Origin: Petunia secreta
Lineage: Eukaryota > Streptophyta > Magnoliopsida > Solanales > Solanaceae
Length of the DNA stretch: 64,000 nt
Reading direction: 5' to 3'
Assembly: GCA_029990175.1 (NCBI GenBank)
Contig: JARKIP010000017.1
Span: 16,200,001 to 16,264,000 of the forward strand
Position numbers and translations under genes: made by a program. Shown piece by piece: positions 10,267-22,206 of this stretch. Every line of letters starts with the position of its first letter. Position 1 is the first letter of the stretch. The notes under the pieces were generated by a model. It was not told where the DNA came from and did not search any database. It saw nothing but the letters and a program-made list of their open reading frames with translations.

Positions 10267-10498
10267 GTCATTCTTTGCGCTCTAACTTCTCTTATCCGTT
10301 CCGTGCCCCCGCTAATCTTTTAAACCTTTAAACCGTCATAACTTTACGCTCGTTCATCCGTTTCGTGCGATTCTTTTTTTCAATTCGAGTAATCTTTCAA
10401 GATCTACCTCCACAAGCTGCCGTAGTCCCGCTTACTAAGACGTGCCTTGCACCATTCGCGGATTTACGACCCCGCCCGCCGTTATTTTGGCAAAAAGA

Positions 10499-10617
10499 GG
10501 GATGCAACACGAGGACTTCCCGGAGGGTCACCCATTCCAGTACTACTCTCGCCCAAGCACGCTTAACTTCGGAGTTCTGATGGGATCCGGTGCGTTAGTG
10601 CTGGTATGATCGCATCC
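10499..10617 (-). rRNA. 5S: 5S ribosomal RNA (copy 30)
   Basis: Consensus gene and spacer. Confidence 0.97.
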
Positions 10618-10849
10618 GTCATTCTTTGCGCTCTAACTTCTCTTATCCGTTCCGTGCCCCCGCTAATCTTTTAAACCTTTAAACCGTCATAACTTTACGC
10701 TCGTTCATCCGTTTCGTGCGATTCTTTTTTTCAATTCGAGTAATCTTTCAAGATCTACCTCCACAAGCTGCCGTAGTCCCGCTTACTAAGACGTGCCTTG
10801 CACCATTCGCGGATTTACGACCCCGCCCGCCGTTATTTTGGCAAAAAGA

Positions 10850-10968
10850 GGGATGCAACACGAGGACTTCCCGGAGGGTCACCCATTCCAGTACTACTCT
10901 CGCCCAAGCACGCTTAACTTCGGAGTTCTGATGGGATCCGGTGCGTTAGTGCTGGTATGATCGCATCC
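10850..10968 (-). rRNA. 5S: 5S ribosomal RNA (copy 31)
   Basis: Consensus gene and spacer. Confidence 0.97.
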
Positions 10969-11200
10969 GTCATTCTTTGCGCTCTAACTTCTCTTATCCG
11001 TTCCGTGCCCCCGCTAATCTTTTAAACCTTTAAACCGTCATAACTTTACGCTCGTTCATCCGTTTCGTGCGATTCTTTTTTTCAATTCGAGTAATCTTTC
11101 AAGATCTACCTCCACAAGCTGCCGTAGTCCCGCTTACTAAGACGTGCCTTGCACCATTCGCGGATTTACGACCCCGCCCGCCGTTATTTTGGCAAAAAGA

Positions 11201-11319
11201 GGGATGCAACACGAGGACTTCCCGGAGGGTCACCCATTCCAGTACTACTCTCGCCCAAGCACGCTTAACTTCGGAGTTCTGATGGGATCCGGTGCGTTAG
11301 TGCTGGTATGATCGCATCC
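11201..11319 (-). rRNA. 5S: 5S ribosomal RNA (copy 32)
   Basis: Consensus gene and spacer. Confidence 0.97.
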
Positions 11320-11551
11320 GTCATTCTTTGCGCTCTAACTTCTCTTATCCGTTCCGTGCCCCCGCTAATCTTTTAAACCTTTAAACCGTCATAACTTTAC
11401 GCTCGTTCATCCGTTTCGTGCGATTCTTTTTTTCAATTCGAGTAATCTTTCAAGATCTACCTCCACAAGCTGCCGTAGTCCCGCTTACTAAGACGTGCCT
11501 TGCACCATTCGCGGATTTACGACCCCGCCCGCCGTTATTTTCGCAAAAAGA

Positions 11552-11670
11552 GGGATGCAACACGAGGACTTCCCGGAGGGTCACCCATTCCAGTACTACT
11601 CTCGCCCAAGCACGCTTAACTTCGGAGTTCTGATGGGATCCGGTGCGTTAGTGCTGGTATGATCGCATCC
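11552..11670 (-). rRNA. 5S: 5S ribosomal RNA (copy 33)
   Basis: Consensus gene; G to C at about 11542 beyond the terminator. Confidence 0.97.
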
Positions 11671-11902
11671 GTCATTCTTTGCGCTCTAACTTCTCTTATC
11701 CGTTCCGTGCCCCCGCTAATCTTTTAAACCTTTAAACCGTCATAACTTTACGCTCGTTCATCCGTTTCGTGCGATTCTTTTTTTCAATTCGAGTAATCTT
11801 TCAAGATCTACCTCCACAAGCTGCCGTAGTCCCGCTTACTAAGACGTGCCTTGCACCATTCGCGGATTTACGACCCCGCCCGCCGTTATTTTGGCAAAAA
11901 GA

Positions 11903-12021
11903 GGGATGCAACACGAGGACTTCCCGGAGGGTCACCCATTCCAGTACTACTCTCGCCCAAGCACGCTTAACTTCGGAGTTCTGATGGGATCCGGTGCGTT
12001 AGTGCTGGTATGATCGCATCC
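11903..12021 (-). rRNA. 5S: 5S ribosomal RNA (copy 34), -28 variant
   Basis: Consensus gene; T-28G (base 12049) hits the centre of the TATA-like element. Confidence 0.97.
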
Positions 12022-12253
12022 GTCATTCTTTGCGCTCTAACTTCTCTTCTCCGTTCCGTGCCCCCGCTAATCTTTTAAACCTTTAAACCGTCATAACTTT
12101 ACGCTCGTTCATCCGTTTCGTGCGATTCTTTTTTTCAATTCGAGTAATCTTTCAAGATCTACCTCCACAAGCTGCCGTAGTCCCGCTTACTAAGACGTGC
12201 CTTGCACCATTCGCGGATTTACGACCCCGCCCGCCGTTATTTTGGCAAAAAGA

Positions 12254-12372
12254 GGGATGCAACACGAGGACTTCCCGGAGGGTCACCCATTCCAGTACTA
12301 CTCTCGCCCAAGCACGCTTAACTTCGGAGTTCTGATGGGATCCGGTGCGTTAGTGCTGGTATGATCGCATCC
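12254..12372 (-). rRNA. 5S: 5S ribosomal RNA (copy 35)
   Basis: Consensus gene and spacer. Confidence 0.97.
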
Positions 12373-12604
12373 GTCATTCTTTGCGCTCTAACTTCTCTTA
12401 TCCGTTCCGTGCCCCCGCTAATCTTTTAAACCTTTAAACCGTCATAACTTTACGCTCGTTCATCCGTTTCGTGCGATTCTTTTTTTCAATTCGAGTAATC
12501 TTTCAAGATCTACCTCCACAAGCTGCCGTAGTCCCGCTTACTAAGACGTGCCTTGCACCATTCGCGGATTTACGACCCCGCCCGCCGTTATTTTGGCAAA
12601 AAGA

Positions 12605-12723
12605 GGGATGCAACACGAGGACTTCCCGGAGGGTCACCCATTCCAGTACTACTCTCGCCCAAGCACGCTTAACTTCGGAGTTCTGATGGGATCCGGTGCG
12701 TTAGTGCTGGTATGATCGCATCC
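12605..12723 (-). rRNA. 5S: 5S ribosomal RNA (copy 36)
   Basis: Consensus gene and spacer. Confidence 0.97.
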
Positions 12724-12955
12724 GTCATTCTTTGCGCTCTAACTTCTCTTATCCGTTCCGTGCCCCCGCTAATCTTTTAAACCTTTAAACCGTCATAACT
12801 TTACGCTCGTTCATCCGTTTCGTGCGATTCTTTTTTTCAATTCGAGTAATCTTTCAAGATCTACCTCCACAAGCTGCCGTAGTCCCGCTTACTAAGACGT
12901 GCCTTGCACCATTCGCGGATTTACGACCCCGCCCGCCGTTATTTTGGCAAAAAGA

Positions 12956-13074
12956 GGGATGCAACACGAGGACTTCCCGGAGGGTCACCCATTCCAGTAC
13001 TACTCTCGCCCAAGCACGCTTAACTTCGGAGTTCTGATGGGATCCGGTGCGTTAGTGCTGGTATGATCGCATCC
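12956..13074 (-). rRNA. 5S: 5S ribosomal RNA (copy 37)
   Basis: Consensus gene and spacer. Confidence 0.97.
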
Positions 13075-13306
13075 GTCATTCTTTGCGCTCTAACTTCTCT
13101 TATCCGTTCCGTGCCCCCGCTAATCTTTTAAACCTTTAAACCGTCATAACTTTACGCTCGTTCATCCGTTTCGTGCGATTCTTTTTTTCAATTCGAGTAA
13201 TCTTTCAAGATCTACCTCCACAAGCTGCCGTAGTCCCGCTTACTAAGACGTGCCTTGCACCATTCGCGGATTTACGACCCCGCCCGCCGTTATTTTGGCA
13301 AAAAGA

Positions 13307-13425
13307 GGGATGCAACACGAGGACTTCCCGGAGGGTCACCCATTCCAGTACTACTCTCGCCCAAGCACGCTTAACTTCGGAGTTCTGATGGGATCCGGTG
13401 CGTTAGTGCTGGTATGATCGCATCC
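13307..13425 (-). rRNA. 5S: 5S ribosomal RNA (copy 38)
   Basis: Consensus gene and spacer. Confidence 0.97.
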
Positions 13426-13657
13426 GTCATTCTTTGCGCTCTAACTTCTCTTATCCGTTCCGTGCCCCCGCTAATCTTTTAAACCTTTAAACCGTCATAA
13501 CTTTACGCTCGTTCATCCGTTTCGTGCGATTCTTTTTTTCAATTCGAGTAATCTTTCAAGATCTACCTCCACAAGCTGCCGTAGTCCCGCTTACTAAGAC
13601 GTGCCTTGCACCATTCGCGGATTTACGACCCCGCCCGCCGTTATTTTGGCAAAAAGA

Positions 13658-13776
13658 GGGATGCAACACGAGGACTTCCCGGAGGGTCACCCATTCCAGT
13701 ACTACTCTCGCCCAAGCACGCTTAACTTCGGAGTTCTGATGGGATCCGGTGCGTTAGTGCTGGTATGATCGCATCC
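13658..13776 (-). rRNA. 5S: 5S ribosomal RNA (copy 39)
   Basis: Consensus gene and spacer. Confidence 0.97.
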
Positions 13777-14008
13777 GTCATTCTTTGCGCTCTAACTTCT
13801 CTTATCCGTTCCGTGCCCCCGCTAATCTTTTAAACCTTTAAACCGTCATAACTTTACGCTCGTTCATCCGTTTCGTGCGATTCTTTTTTTCAATTCGAGT
13901 AATCTTTCAAGATCTACCTCCACAAGCTGCCGTAGTCCCGCTTACTAAGACGTGCCTTGCACCATTCGCGGATTTACGACCCCGCCCGCCGTTATTTTCG
14001 CAAAAAGA

Positions 14009-14127
14009 GGGATGCAACACGAGGACTTCCCGGAGGGTCACCCATTCCAGTACTACTCTCGCCCAAGCACGCTTAACTTCGGAGTTCTGATGGGATCCGG
14101 TGCGTTAGTGCTGGTATGATCGCATCC
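14009..14127 (-). rRNA. 5S: 5S ribosomal RNA (copy 40)
   Basis: Consensus gene; G to C at about 13999 beyond the terminator. Confidence 0.97.
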
Positions 14128-14359
14128 GTCATTCTTTGCGCTCTAACTTCTCTTATCCGTTCCGTGCCCCCGCTAATCTTTTAAACCTTTAAACCGTCAT
14201 AACTTTACGCTCGTTCATCCGTTTCGTGCGATTCTTTTTTTCAATTCGAGTAATCTTTCAAGATCTACCTCCACAAGCTGCCGTAGTCCCGCTTACTAAG
14301 ACGTGCCTTGCACCATTCGCGGATTTACGACCCCGCCCGCCGTTATTTTGGCAAAAAGA

Positions 14360-14478
14360 GGGATGCAACACGAGGACTTCCCGGAGGGTCACCCATTCCA
14401 GTACTACTCTCGCCCAAGCACGCTTAACTTCGGAGTTCTGATGGGATCCGGTGCGTTAGTGCTGGTATGATCGCATCC
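14360..14478 (-). rRNA. 5S: 5S ribosomal RNA (copy 41)
   Basis: Consensus gene and spacer. Confidence 0.97.
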
Positions 14479-14710
14479 GTCATTCTTTGCGCTCTAACTT
14501 CTCTTATCCGTTCCGTGCCCCCGCTAATCTTTTAAACCTTTAAACCGTCATAACTTTACGCTCGTTCATCCGTTTCGTGCGATTCTTTTTTTCAATTCGA
14601 GTAATCTTTCAAGATCTACCTCCACAAGCTGCCGTAGTCCCGCTTACTAAGACGTGCCTTGCACCATTCGCGGATTTACGACCCCGCCCGCCGTTATTTT
14701 GGCAAAAAGA

Positions 14711-14829
14711 GGGATGCAACACGAGGACTTCCCGGAGGGTCACCCATTCCAGTACTACTCTCGCCCAAGCACGCTTAACTTCGGAGTTCTGATGGGATCC
14801 GGTGCGTTAGTGCTGGTATGATCGCATCC
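14711..14829 (-). rRNA. 5S: 5S ribosomal RNA (copy 42)
   Basis: Consensus gene and spacer. Confidence 0.97.
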
Positions 14830-15061
14830 GTCATTCTTTGCGCTCTAACTTCTCTTATCCGTTCCGTGCCCCCGCTAATCTTTTAAACCTTTAAACCGTC
14901 ATAACTTTACGCTCGTTCATCCGTTTCGTGCGATTCTTTTTTTCAATTCGAGTAATCTTTCAAGATCTACCTCCACAAGCTGCCGTAGTCCCGCTTACTA
15001 AGACGTGCCTTGCACCATTCGCGGATTTACGACCCCGCCCGCCGTTATTTTGGCAAAAAGA

Positions 15062-15180
15062 GGGATGCAACACGAGGACTTCCCGGAGGGTCACCCATTC
15101 CAGTACTACTCTCGCCCAAGCACGCTTAACTTCGGAGTTCTGATGGGATCCGGTGCGTTAGTGCTGGTATGATCGCATCC
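15062..15180 (-). rRNA. 5S: 5S ribosomal RNA (copy 43)
   Basis: Consensus gene and spacer. Confidence 0.97.
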
Positions 15181-15412
15181 GTCATTCTTTGCGCTCTAAC
15201 TTCTCTTATCCGTTCCGTGCCCCCGCTAATCTTTTAAACCTTTAAACCGTCATAACTTTACGCTCGTTCATCCGTTTCGTGCGATTCTTTTTTTCAATTC
15301 GAGTAATCTTTCAAGATCTACCTCCACAAGCTGCCGTAGTCCCGCTTACTAAGACGTGCCTTGCACCATTCGCGGATTTACGACCCCGCCCGCCGTTATT
15401 TTGGCAAAAAGA

Positions 15413-15531
15413 GGGATGCAACACGAGGACTTCCCGGAGGGTCACCCATTCCAGTACTACTCTCGCCCAAGCACGCTTAACTTCGGAGTTCTGATGGGAT
15501 CCGGTGCGTTAGTGCTGGTATGATCGCATCC
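15413..15531 (-). rRNA. 5S: 5S ribosomal RNA (copy 44)
   Basis: Consensus gene and spacer. Confidence 0.97.
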
Positions 15532-15763
15532 GTCATTCTTTGCGCTCTAACTTCTCTTATCCGTTCCGTGCCCCCGCTAATCTTTTAAACCTTTAAACCG
15601 TCATAACTTTACGCTCGTTCATCCGTTTCGTGCGATTCTTTTTTTCAATTCGAGTAATCTTTCAAGATCTACCTCCACAAGCTGCCGTAGTCCCGCTTAC
15701 TAAGACGTGCCTTGCACCATTCGCGGATTTACGACCCCGCCCGCCGTTATTTTGGCAAAAAGA

Positions 15764-15882
15764 GGGATGCAACACGAGGACTTCCCGGAGGGTCACCCAT
15801 TCCAGTACTACTCTCGCCCAAGCACGCTTAACTTCGGAGTTCTGATGGGATCCGGTGCGTTAGTGCTGGTATGATCGCATCC
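15764..15882 (-). rRNA. 5S: 5S ribosomal RNA (copy 45)
   Basis: Consensus gene and spacer. Confidence 0.97.
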
Positions 15883-16114
15883 GTCATTCTTTGCGCTCTA
15901 ACTTCTCTTATCCGTTCCGTGCCCCCGCTAATCTTTTAAACCTTTAAACCGTCATAACTTTACGCTCGTTCATCCGTTTCGTGCGATTCTTTTTTTCAAT
16001 TCGAGTAATCTTTCAAGATCTACCTCCACAAGCTGCCGTAGTCCCGCTTACTAAGACGTGCCTTGCACCATTCGCGGATTTACGACCCCGCCCGCCGTTA
16101 TTTTGGCAAAAAGA

Positions 16115-16233
16115 GGGATGCAACACGAGGACTTCCCGGAGGGTCACCCATTCCAGTACTACTCTCGCCCAAGCACGCTTAACTTCGGAGTTCTGATGGG
16201 ATCCGGTGCGTTAGTGCTGGTATGATCGCATCC
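16115..16233 (-). rRNA. 5S: 5S ribosomal RNA (copy 46)
   Basis: Consensus gene and spacer. Confidence 0.97.
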
Positions 16234-16465
16234 GTCATTCTTTGCGCTCTAACTTCTCTTATCCGTTCCGTGCCCCCGCTAATCTTTTAAACCTTTAAAC
16301 CGTCATAACTTTACGCTCGTTCATCCGTTTCGTGCGATTCTTTTTTTCAATTCGAGTAATCTTTCAAGATCTACCTCCACAAGCTGCCGTAGTCCCGCTT
16401 ACTAAGACGTGCCTTGCACCATTCGCGGATTTACGACCCCGCCCGCCGTTATTTTGGCAAAAAGA

Positions 16466-16584
16466 GGGATGCAACACGAGGACTTCCCGGAGGGTCACCC
16501 ATTCCAGTACTACTCTCGCCCAAGCACGCTTAACTTCGGAGTTCTGATGGGATCCGGTGCGTTAGTGCTGGTATGATCGCATCC
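16466..16584 (-). rRNA. 5S: 5S ribosomal RNA (copy 47)
   Basis: Consensus gene and spacer. Confidence 0.97.
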
Positions 16585-16816
16585 GTCATTCTTTGCGCTC
16601 TAACTTCTCTTATCCGTTCCGTGCCCCCGCTAATCTTTTAAACCTTTAAACCGTCATAACTTTACGCTCGTTCATCCGTTTCGTGCGATTCTTTTTTTCA
16701 ATTCGAGTAATCTTTCAAGATCTACCTCCACAAGCTGCCGTAGTCCCGCTTACTAAGACGTGCCTTGCACCATTCGCGGATTTACGACCCCGCCCGCCGT
16801 TATTTTGGCAAAAAGA

Positions 16817-16935
16817 GGGATGCAACACGAGGACTTCCCGGAGGGTCACCCATTCCAGTACTACTCTCGCCCAAGCACGCTTAACTTCGGAGTTCTGATG
16901 GGATCCGGTGCGTTAGTGCTGGTATGATCGCATCC
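16817..16935 (-). rRNA. 5S: 5S ribosomal RNA (copy 48)
   Basis: Consensus gene; C6 run upstream (16975-16980), 352-bp unit. Confidence 0.97.
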
Positions 16936-17168
16936 GTCATTCTTTGCGCTCTAACTTCTCTTATCCGTTCCGTGCCCCCCGCTAATCTTTTAAACCTTTA
17001 AACCGTCATAACTTTACGCTCGTTCATCCGTTTCGTGCGATTCTTTTTTTCAATTCGAGTAATCTTTCAAGATCTACCTCCACAAGCTGCCGTAGTCCCG
17101 CTTACTAAGACGTGCCTTGCACCATTCGCGGATTTACGACCCCGCCCGCCGTTATTTTGGCAAAAAGA

Positions 17169-17287
17169 GGGATGCAACACGAGGACTTCCCGGAGGGTCA
17201 CCCATTCCAGTACTACTCTCGCCCAAGCACGCTTAACTTCGGAGTTCTGATGGGATCCGGTGCGTTAGTGCTGGTATGATCGCATCC
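17169..17287 (-). rRNA. 5S: 5S ribosomal RNA (copy 49)
   Basis: Consensus gene; C6 run upstream, 352-bp unit. Confidence 0.97.
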
Positions 17288-17520
17288 GTCATTCTTTGCG
17301 CTCTAACTTCTCTTATCCGTTCCGTGCCCCCCGCTAATCTTTTAAACCTTTAAACCGTCATAACTTTACGCTCGTTCATCCGTTTCGTGCGATTCTTTTT
17401 TTCAATTCGAGTAATCTTTCAAGATCTACCTCCACAAGCTGCCGTAGTCCCGCTTACTAAGACGTGCCTTGCACCATTCGCGGATTTACGACCCCGCCCG
17501 CCGTTATTTTGGCAAAAAGA

Positions 17521-17639
17521 GGGATGCAACACGAGGACTTCCCGGAGGGTCACCCATTCCAGTACTACTCTCGCCCAAGCACGCTTAACTTCGGAGTTCT
17601 GATGGGATCCGGTGCGTTAGTGCTGGTATGATCGCATCC
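17521..17639 (-). rRNA. 5S: 5S ribosomal RNA (copy 50)
   Basis: Consensus gene and spacer. Confidence 0.97.
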
Positions 17640-17871
17640 GTCATTCTTTGCGCTCTAACTTCTCTTATCCGTTCCGTGCCCCCGCTAATCTTTTAAACCT
17701 TTAAACCGTCATAACTTTACGCTCGTTCATCCGTTTCGTGCGATTCTTTTTTTCAATTCGAGTAATCTTTCAAGATCTACCTCCACAAGCTGCCGTAGTC
17801 CCGCTTACTAAGACGTGCCTTGCACCATTCGCGGATTTACGACCCCGCCCGCCGTTATTTTGGCAAAAAGA

Positions 17872-17990
17872 GGGATGCAACACGAGGACTTCCCGGAGGG
17901 TCACCCATTCCAGTACTACTCTCGCCCAAGCACGCTTAACTTCGGAGTTCTGATGGGATCCGGTGCGTTAGTGCTGGTATGATCGCATCC
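17872..17990 (-). rRNA. 5S: 5S ribosomal RNA (copy 51)
   Basis: Consensus gene and spacer. Confidence 0.97.
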
Positions 17991-18222
17991 GTCATTCTTT
18001 GCGCTCTAACTTCTCTTATCCGTTCCGTGCCCCCGCTAATCTTTTAAACCTTTAAACCGTCATAACTTTACGCTCGTTCATCCGTTTCGTGCGATTCTTT
18101 TTTTCAATTCGAGTAATCTTTCAAGATCTACCTCCACAAGCTGCCGTAGTCCCGCTTACTAAGACGTGCCTTGCACCATTCGCGGATTTACGACCCCGCC
18201 CGCCGTTATTTTGGCAAAAAGA

Positions 18223-18341
18223 GGGATGCAACACGAGGACTTCCCGGAGGGTCACCCATTCCAGTACTACTCTCGCCCAAGCACGCTTAACTTCGGAGTT
18301 CTGATGGGATCCGGTGCGTTAGTGCTGGTATGATCGCATCC
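18223..18341 (-). rRNA. 5S: 5S ribosomal RNA (copy 52)
   Basis: Consensus gene and spacer. Confidence 0.97.
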
Positions 18342-18573
18342 GTCATTCTTTGCGCTCTAACTTCTCTTATCCGTTCCGTGCCCCCGCTAATCTTTTAAAC
18401 CTTTAAACCGTCATAACTTTACGCTCGTTCATCCGTTTCGTGCGATTCTTTTTTTCAATTCGAGTAATCTTTCAAGATCTACCTCCACAAGCTGCCGTAG
18501 TCCCGCTTACTAAGACGTGCCTTGCACCATTCGCGGATTTACGACCCCGCCCGCCGTTATTTTGGCAAAAAGA

Positions 18574-18692
18574 GGGATGCAACACGAGGACTTCCCGGAG
18601 GGTCACCCATTCCAGTACTACTCTCGCCCAAGCACGCTTAACTTCGGAGTTCTGATGGGATCCGGTGCGTTAGTGCTGGTATGATCGCATCC
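18574..18692 (-). rRNA. 5S: 5S ribosomal RNA (copy 53)
   Basis: Consensus gene; C6 run upstream, 352-bp unit. Confidence 0.97.
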
Positions 18693-18925
18693 GTCATTCT
18701 TTGCGCTCTAACTTCTCTTATCCGTTCCGTGCCCCCCGCTAATCTTTTAAACCTTTAAACCGTCATAACTTTACGCTCGTTCATCCGTTTCGTGCGATTC
18801 TTTTTTTCAATTCGAGTAATCTTTCAAGATCTACCTCCACAAGCTGCCGTAGTCCCGCTTACTAAGACGTGCCTTGCACCATTCGCGGATTTACGACCCC
18901 GCCCGCCGTTATTTTGGCAAAAAGA

Positions 18926-19044
18926 GGGATGCAACACGAGGACTTCCCGGAGGGTCACCCATTCCAGTACTACTCTCGCCCAAGCACGCTTAACTTCGGA
19001 GTTCTGATGGGATCCGGTGCGTTAGTGCTGGTATGATCGCATCC
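18926..19044 (-). rRNA. 5S: 5S ribosomal RNA (copy 54)
   Basis: Consensus gene; C6 run upstream, 352-bp unit. Confidence 0.97.
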
Positions 19045-19277
19045 GTCATTCTTTGCGCTCTAACTTCTCTTATCCGTTCCGTGCCCCCCGCTAATCTTTT
19101 AAACCTTTAAACCGTCATAACTTTACGCTCGTTCATCCGTTTCGTGCGATTCTTTTTTTCAATTCGAGTAATCTTTCAAGATCTACCTCCACAAGCTGCC
19201 GTAGTCCCGCTTACTAAGACGTGCCTTGCACCATTCGCGGATTTACGACCCCGCCCGCCGTTATTTTGGCAAAAAGA

Positions 19278-19396
19278 GGGATGCAACACGAGGACTTCCC
19301 GGAGGGTCACCCATTCCAGTACTACTCTCGCCCAAGCACGCTTAACTTCGGAGTTCTGATGGGATCCGGTGCGTTAGTGCTGGTATGATCGCATCC
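19278..19396 (-). rRNA. 5S: 5S ribosomal RNA (copy 55)
   Basis: Consensus gene and spacer. Confidence 0.97.
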
Positions 19397-19628
19397 GTCA
19401 TTCTTTGCGCTCTAACTTCTCTTATCCGTTCCGTGCCCCCGCTAATCTTTTAAACCTTTAAACCGTCATAACTTTACGCTCGTTCATCCGTTTCGTGCGA
19501 TTCTTTTTTTCAATTCGAGTAATCTTTCAAGATCTACCTCCACAAGCTGCCGTAGTCCCGCTTACTAAGACGTGCCTTGCACCATTCGCGGATTTACGAC
19601 CCCGCCCGCCGTTATTTTGGCAAAAAGA

Positions 19629-19747
19629 GGGATGCAACACGAGGACTTCCCGGAGGGTCACCCATTCCAGTACTACTCTCGCCCAAGCACGCTTAACTTC
19701 GGAGTTCTGATGGGATCCGGTGCGTTAGTGCTGGTATGATCGCATCC
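19629..19747 (-). rRNA. 5S: 5S ribosomal RNA (copy 56)
   Basis: Consensus gene; C6 run upstream, 352-bp unit. Confidence 0.97.
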
Positions 19748-19980
19748 GTCATTCTTTGCGCTCTAACTTCTCTTATCCGTTCCGTGCCCCCCGCTAATCT
19801 TTTAAACCTTTAAACCGTCATAACTTTACGCTCGTTCATCCGTTTCGTGCGATTCTTTTTTTCAATTCGAGTAATCTTTCAAGATCTACCTCCACAAGCT
19901 GCCGTAGTCCCGCTTACTAAGACGTGCCTTGCACCATTCGCGGATTTACGACCCCGCCCGCCGTTATTTTGGCAAAAAGA

Positions 19981-20099
19981 GGGATGCAACACGAGGACTT
20001 CCCGGAGGGTCACCCATTCCAGTACTACTCTCGCCCAAGCACGCTTAACTTCGGAGTTCTGATGGGATCCGGTGCGTTAGTGCTGGTATGATCGCATCC
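19981..20099 (-). rRNA. 5S: 5S ribosomal RNA (copy 57)
   Basis: Consensus gene and spacer. Confidence 0.97.
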
Positions 20100-20331
20100 G
20101 TCATTCTTTGCGCTCTAACTTCTCTTATCCGTTCCGTGCCCCCGCTAATCTTTTAAACCTTTAAACCGTCATAACTTTACGCTCGTTCATCCGTTTCGTG
20201 CGATTCTTTTTTTCAATTCGAGTAATCTTTCAAGATCTACCTCCACAAGCTGCCGTAGTCCCGCTTACTAAGACGTGCCTTGCACCATTCGCGGATTTAC
20301 GACCCCGCCCGCCGTTATTTTGGCAAAAAGA

Positions 20332-20450
20332 GGGATGCAACACGAGGACTTCCCGGAGGGTCACCCATTCCAGTACTACTCTCGCCCAAGCACGCTTAAC
20401 TTCGGAGTTCTGATGGGATCCGGTGCGTTAGTGCTGGTATGATCGCATCC
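20332..20450 (-). rRNA. 5S: 5S ribosomal RNA (copy 58)
   Basis: Consensus gene and spacer. Confidence 0.97.
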
Positions 20451-20682
20451 GTCATTCTTTGCGCTCTAACTTCTCTTATCCGTTCCGTGCCCCCGCTAAT
20501 CTTTTAAACCTTTAAACCGTCATAACTTTACGCTCGTTCATCCGTTTCGTGCGATTCTTTTTTTCAATTCGAGTAATCTTTCAAGATCTACCTCCACAAG
20601 CTGCCGTAGTCCCGCTTACTAAGACGTGCCTTGCACCATTCGCGGATTTACGACCCCGCCCGCCGTTATTTTGGCAAAAAGA

Positions 20683-20801
20683 GGGATGCAACACGAGGAC
20701 TTCCCGGAGGGTCACCCATTCCAGTACTACTCTCGCCCAAGCACGCTTAACTTCGGAGTTCTGATGGGATCCGGTGCGTTAGTGCTGGTATGATCGCATC
20801 C
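20683..20801 (-). rRNA. 5S: 5S ribosomal RNA (copy 59)
   Basis: Consensus gene and spacer. Confidence 0.97.
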
Positions 20802-21033
20802 GTCATTCTTTGCGCTCTAACTTCTCTTATCCGTTCCGTGCCCCCGCTAATCTTTTAAACCTTTAAACCGTCATAACTTTACGCTCGTTCATCCGTTTCG
20901 TGCGATTGTTTTTTTCAATTCGAGTAATCTTTCAAGATCTACCTCCACAAGCTGCCGTAGTCCCGCTTACTAAGACGTGCCTTGCACCATTCGCGGATTT
21001 ACGACCCCGCCCGCCGTTATTTTGGCAAAAAGA

Positions 21034-21152
21034 GGGATGCAACACGAGGACTTCCCGGAGGGTCACCCATTCCAGTACTACTCTCGCCCAAGCACGCTTA
21101 ACTTCGGAGTTCTGATGGGATCCGGTGCGTTAGTGCTGGTATGATCGCATCC
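21034..21152 (-). rRNA. 5S: 5S ribosomal RNA (copy 60)
   Basis: Consensus gene; C to G at 20908 beside the T7 run of the downstream spacer. Confidence 0.97.
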
Positions 21153-21384
21153 GTCATTCTTTGCGCTCTAACTTCTCTTATCCGTTCCGTGCCCCCGCTA
21201 ATCTTTTAAACCTTTAAACCGTCATAACTTTACGCTCGTTCATCCGTTTCGTGCGATTCTTTTTTTCAATTCGAGTAATCTTTCAAGATCTACCTCCACA
21301 AGCTGCCGTAGTCCCGCTTACTAAGACGTGCCTTGCACCATTCGCGGATTTACGACCCCGCCCGCCGTTATTTTGGCAAAAAGA

Positions 21385-21503
21385 GGGATGCAACACGAGG
21401 ACTTCCCGGAGGGTCACCCATTCCAGTACTACTCTCGCCCAAGCACGCTTAACTTCGGAGTTCTGATGGGATCCGGTGCGTTAGTGCTGGTATGATCGCA
21501 TCC
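21385..21503 (-). rRNA. 5S: 5S ribosomal RNA (copy 61)
   Basis: Consensus gene and spacer. Confidence 0.97.
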
Positions 21504-21735
21504 GTCATTCTTTGCGCTCTAACTTCTCTTATCCGTTCCGTGCCCCCGCTAATCTTTTAAACCTTTAAACCGTCATAACTTTACGCTCGTTCATCCGTTT
21601 CGTGCGATTCTTTTTTTCAATTCGAGTAATCTTTCAAGATCTACCTCCACAAGCTGCCGTAGTCCCGCTTACTAAGACGTGCCTTGCACCATTCGCGGAT
21701 TTACGACCCCGCCCGCCGTTATTTTGGCAAAAAGA

Positions 21736-21854
21736 GGGATGCAACACGAGGACTTCCCGGAGGGTCACCCATTCCAGTACTACTCTCGCCCAAGCACGCT
21801 TAACTTCGGAGTTCTGATGGGATCCGGTGCGTTAGTGCTGGTATGATCGCATCC
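21736..21854 (-). rRNA. 5S: 5S ribosomal RNA (copy 62)
   Basis: Consensus gene; C6 run upstream, 352-bp unit. Confidence 0.97.
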
Positions 21855-22087
21855 GTCATTCTTTGCGCTCTAACTTCTCTTATCCGTTCCGTGCCCCCCG
21901 CTAATCTTTTAAACCTTTAAACCGTCATAACTTTACGCTCGTTCATCCGTTTCGTGCGATTCTTTTTTTCAATTCGAGTAATCTTTCAAGATCTACCTCC
22001 ACAAGCTGCCGTAGTCCCGCTTACTAAGACGTGCCTTGCACCATTCGCGGATTTACGACCCCGCCCGCCGTTATTTTGGCAAAAAGA

Positions 22088-22206
22088 GGGATGCAACACG
22101 AGGACTTCCCGGAGGGTCACCCATTCCAGTACTACTCTCGCCCAAGCACGCTTAACTTCGGAGTTCTGATGGGATCCGGTGCGTTAGTGCTGGTATGATC
22201 GCATCC
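22088..22206 (-). rRNA. 5S: 5S ribosomal RNA (copy 63)
   Basis: Consensus gene and spacer. Confidence 0.97.

Larger units (their letters stand above)
6638..14127 (-). repeat. Variant markers recurring at about 7-unit spacing
   Basis: Two spacer variants mark this stretch. G-23T occurs upstream of copies 19 and 26 (bases 6779, 9236). A GGC to CGC-type change just past the terminator occurs with copies 27, 33 and 40 (near 9436, 11542 and 13999). Copies 19, 26, 33 and 40 are exactly 7 units apart, which suggests past block duplication of about 2.46 kb followed by partial homogenisation. Confidence 0.5.
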
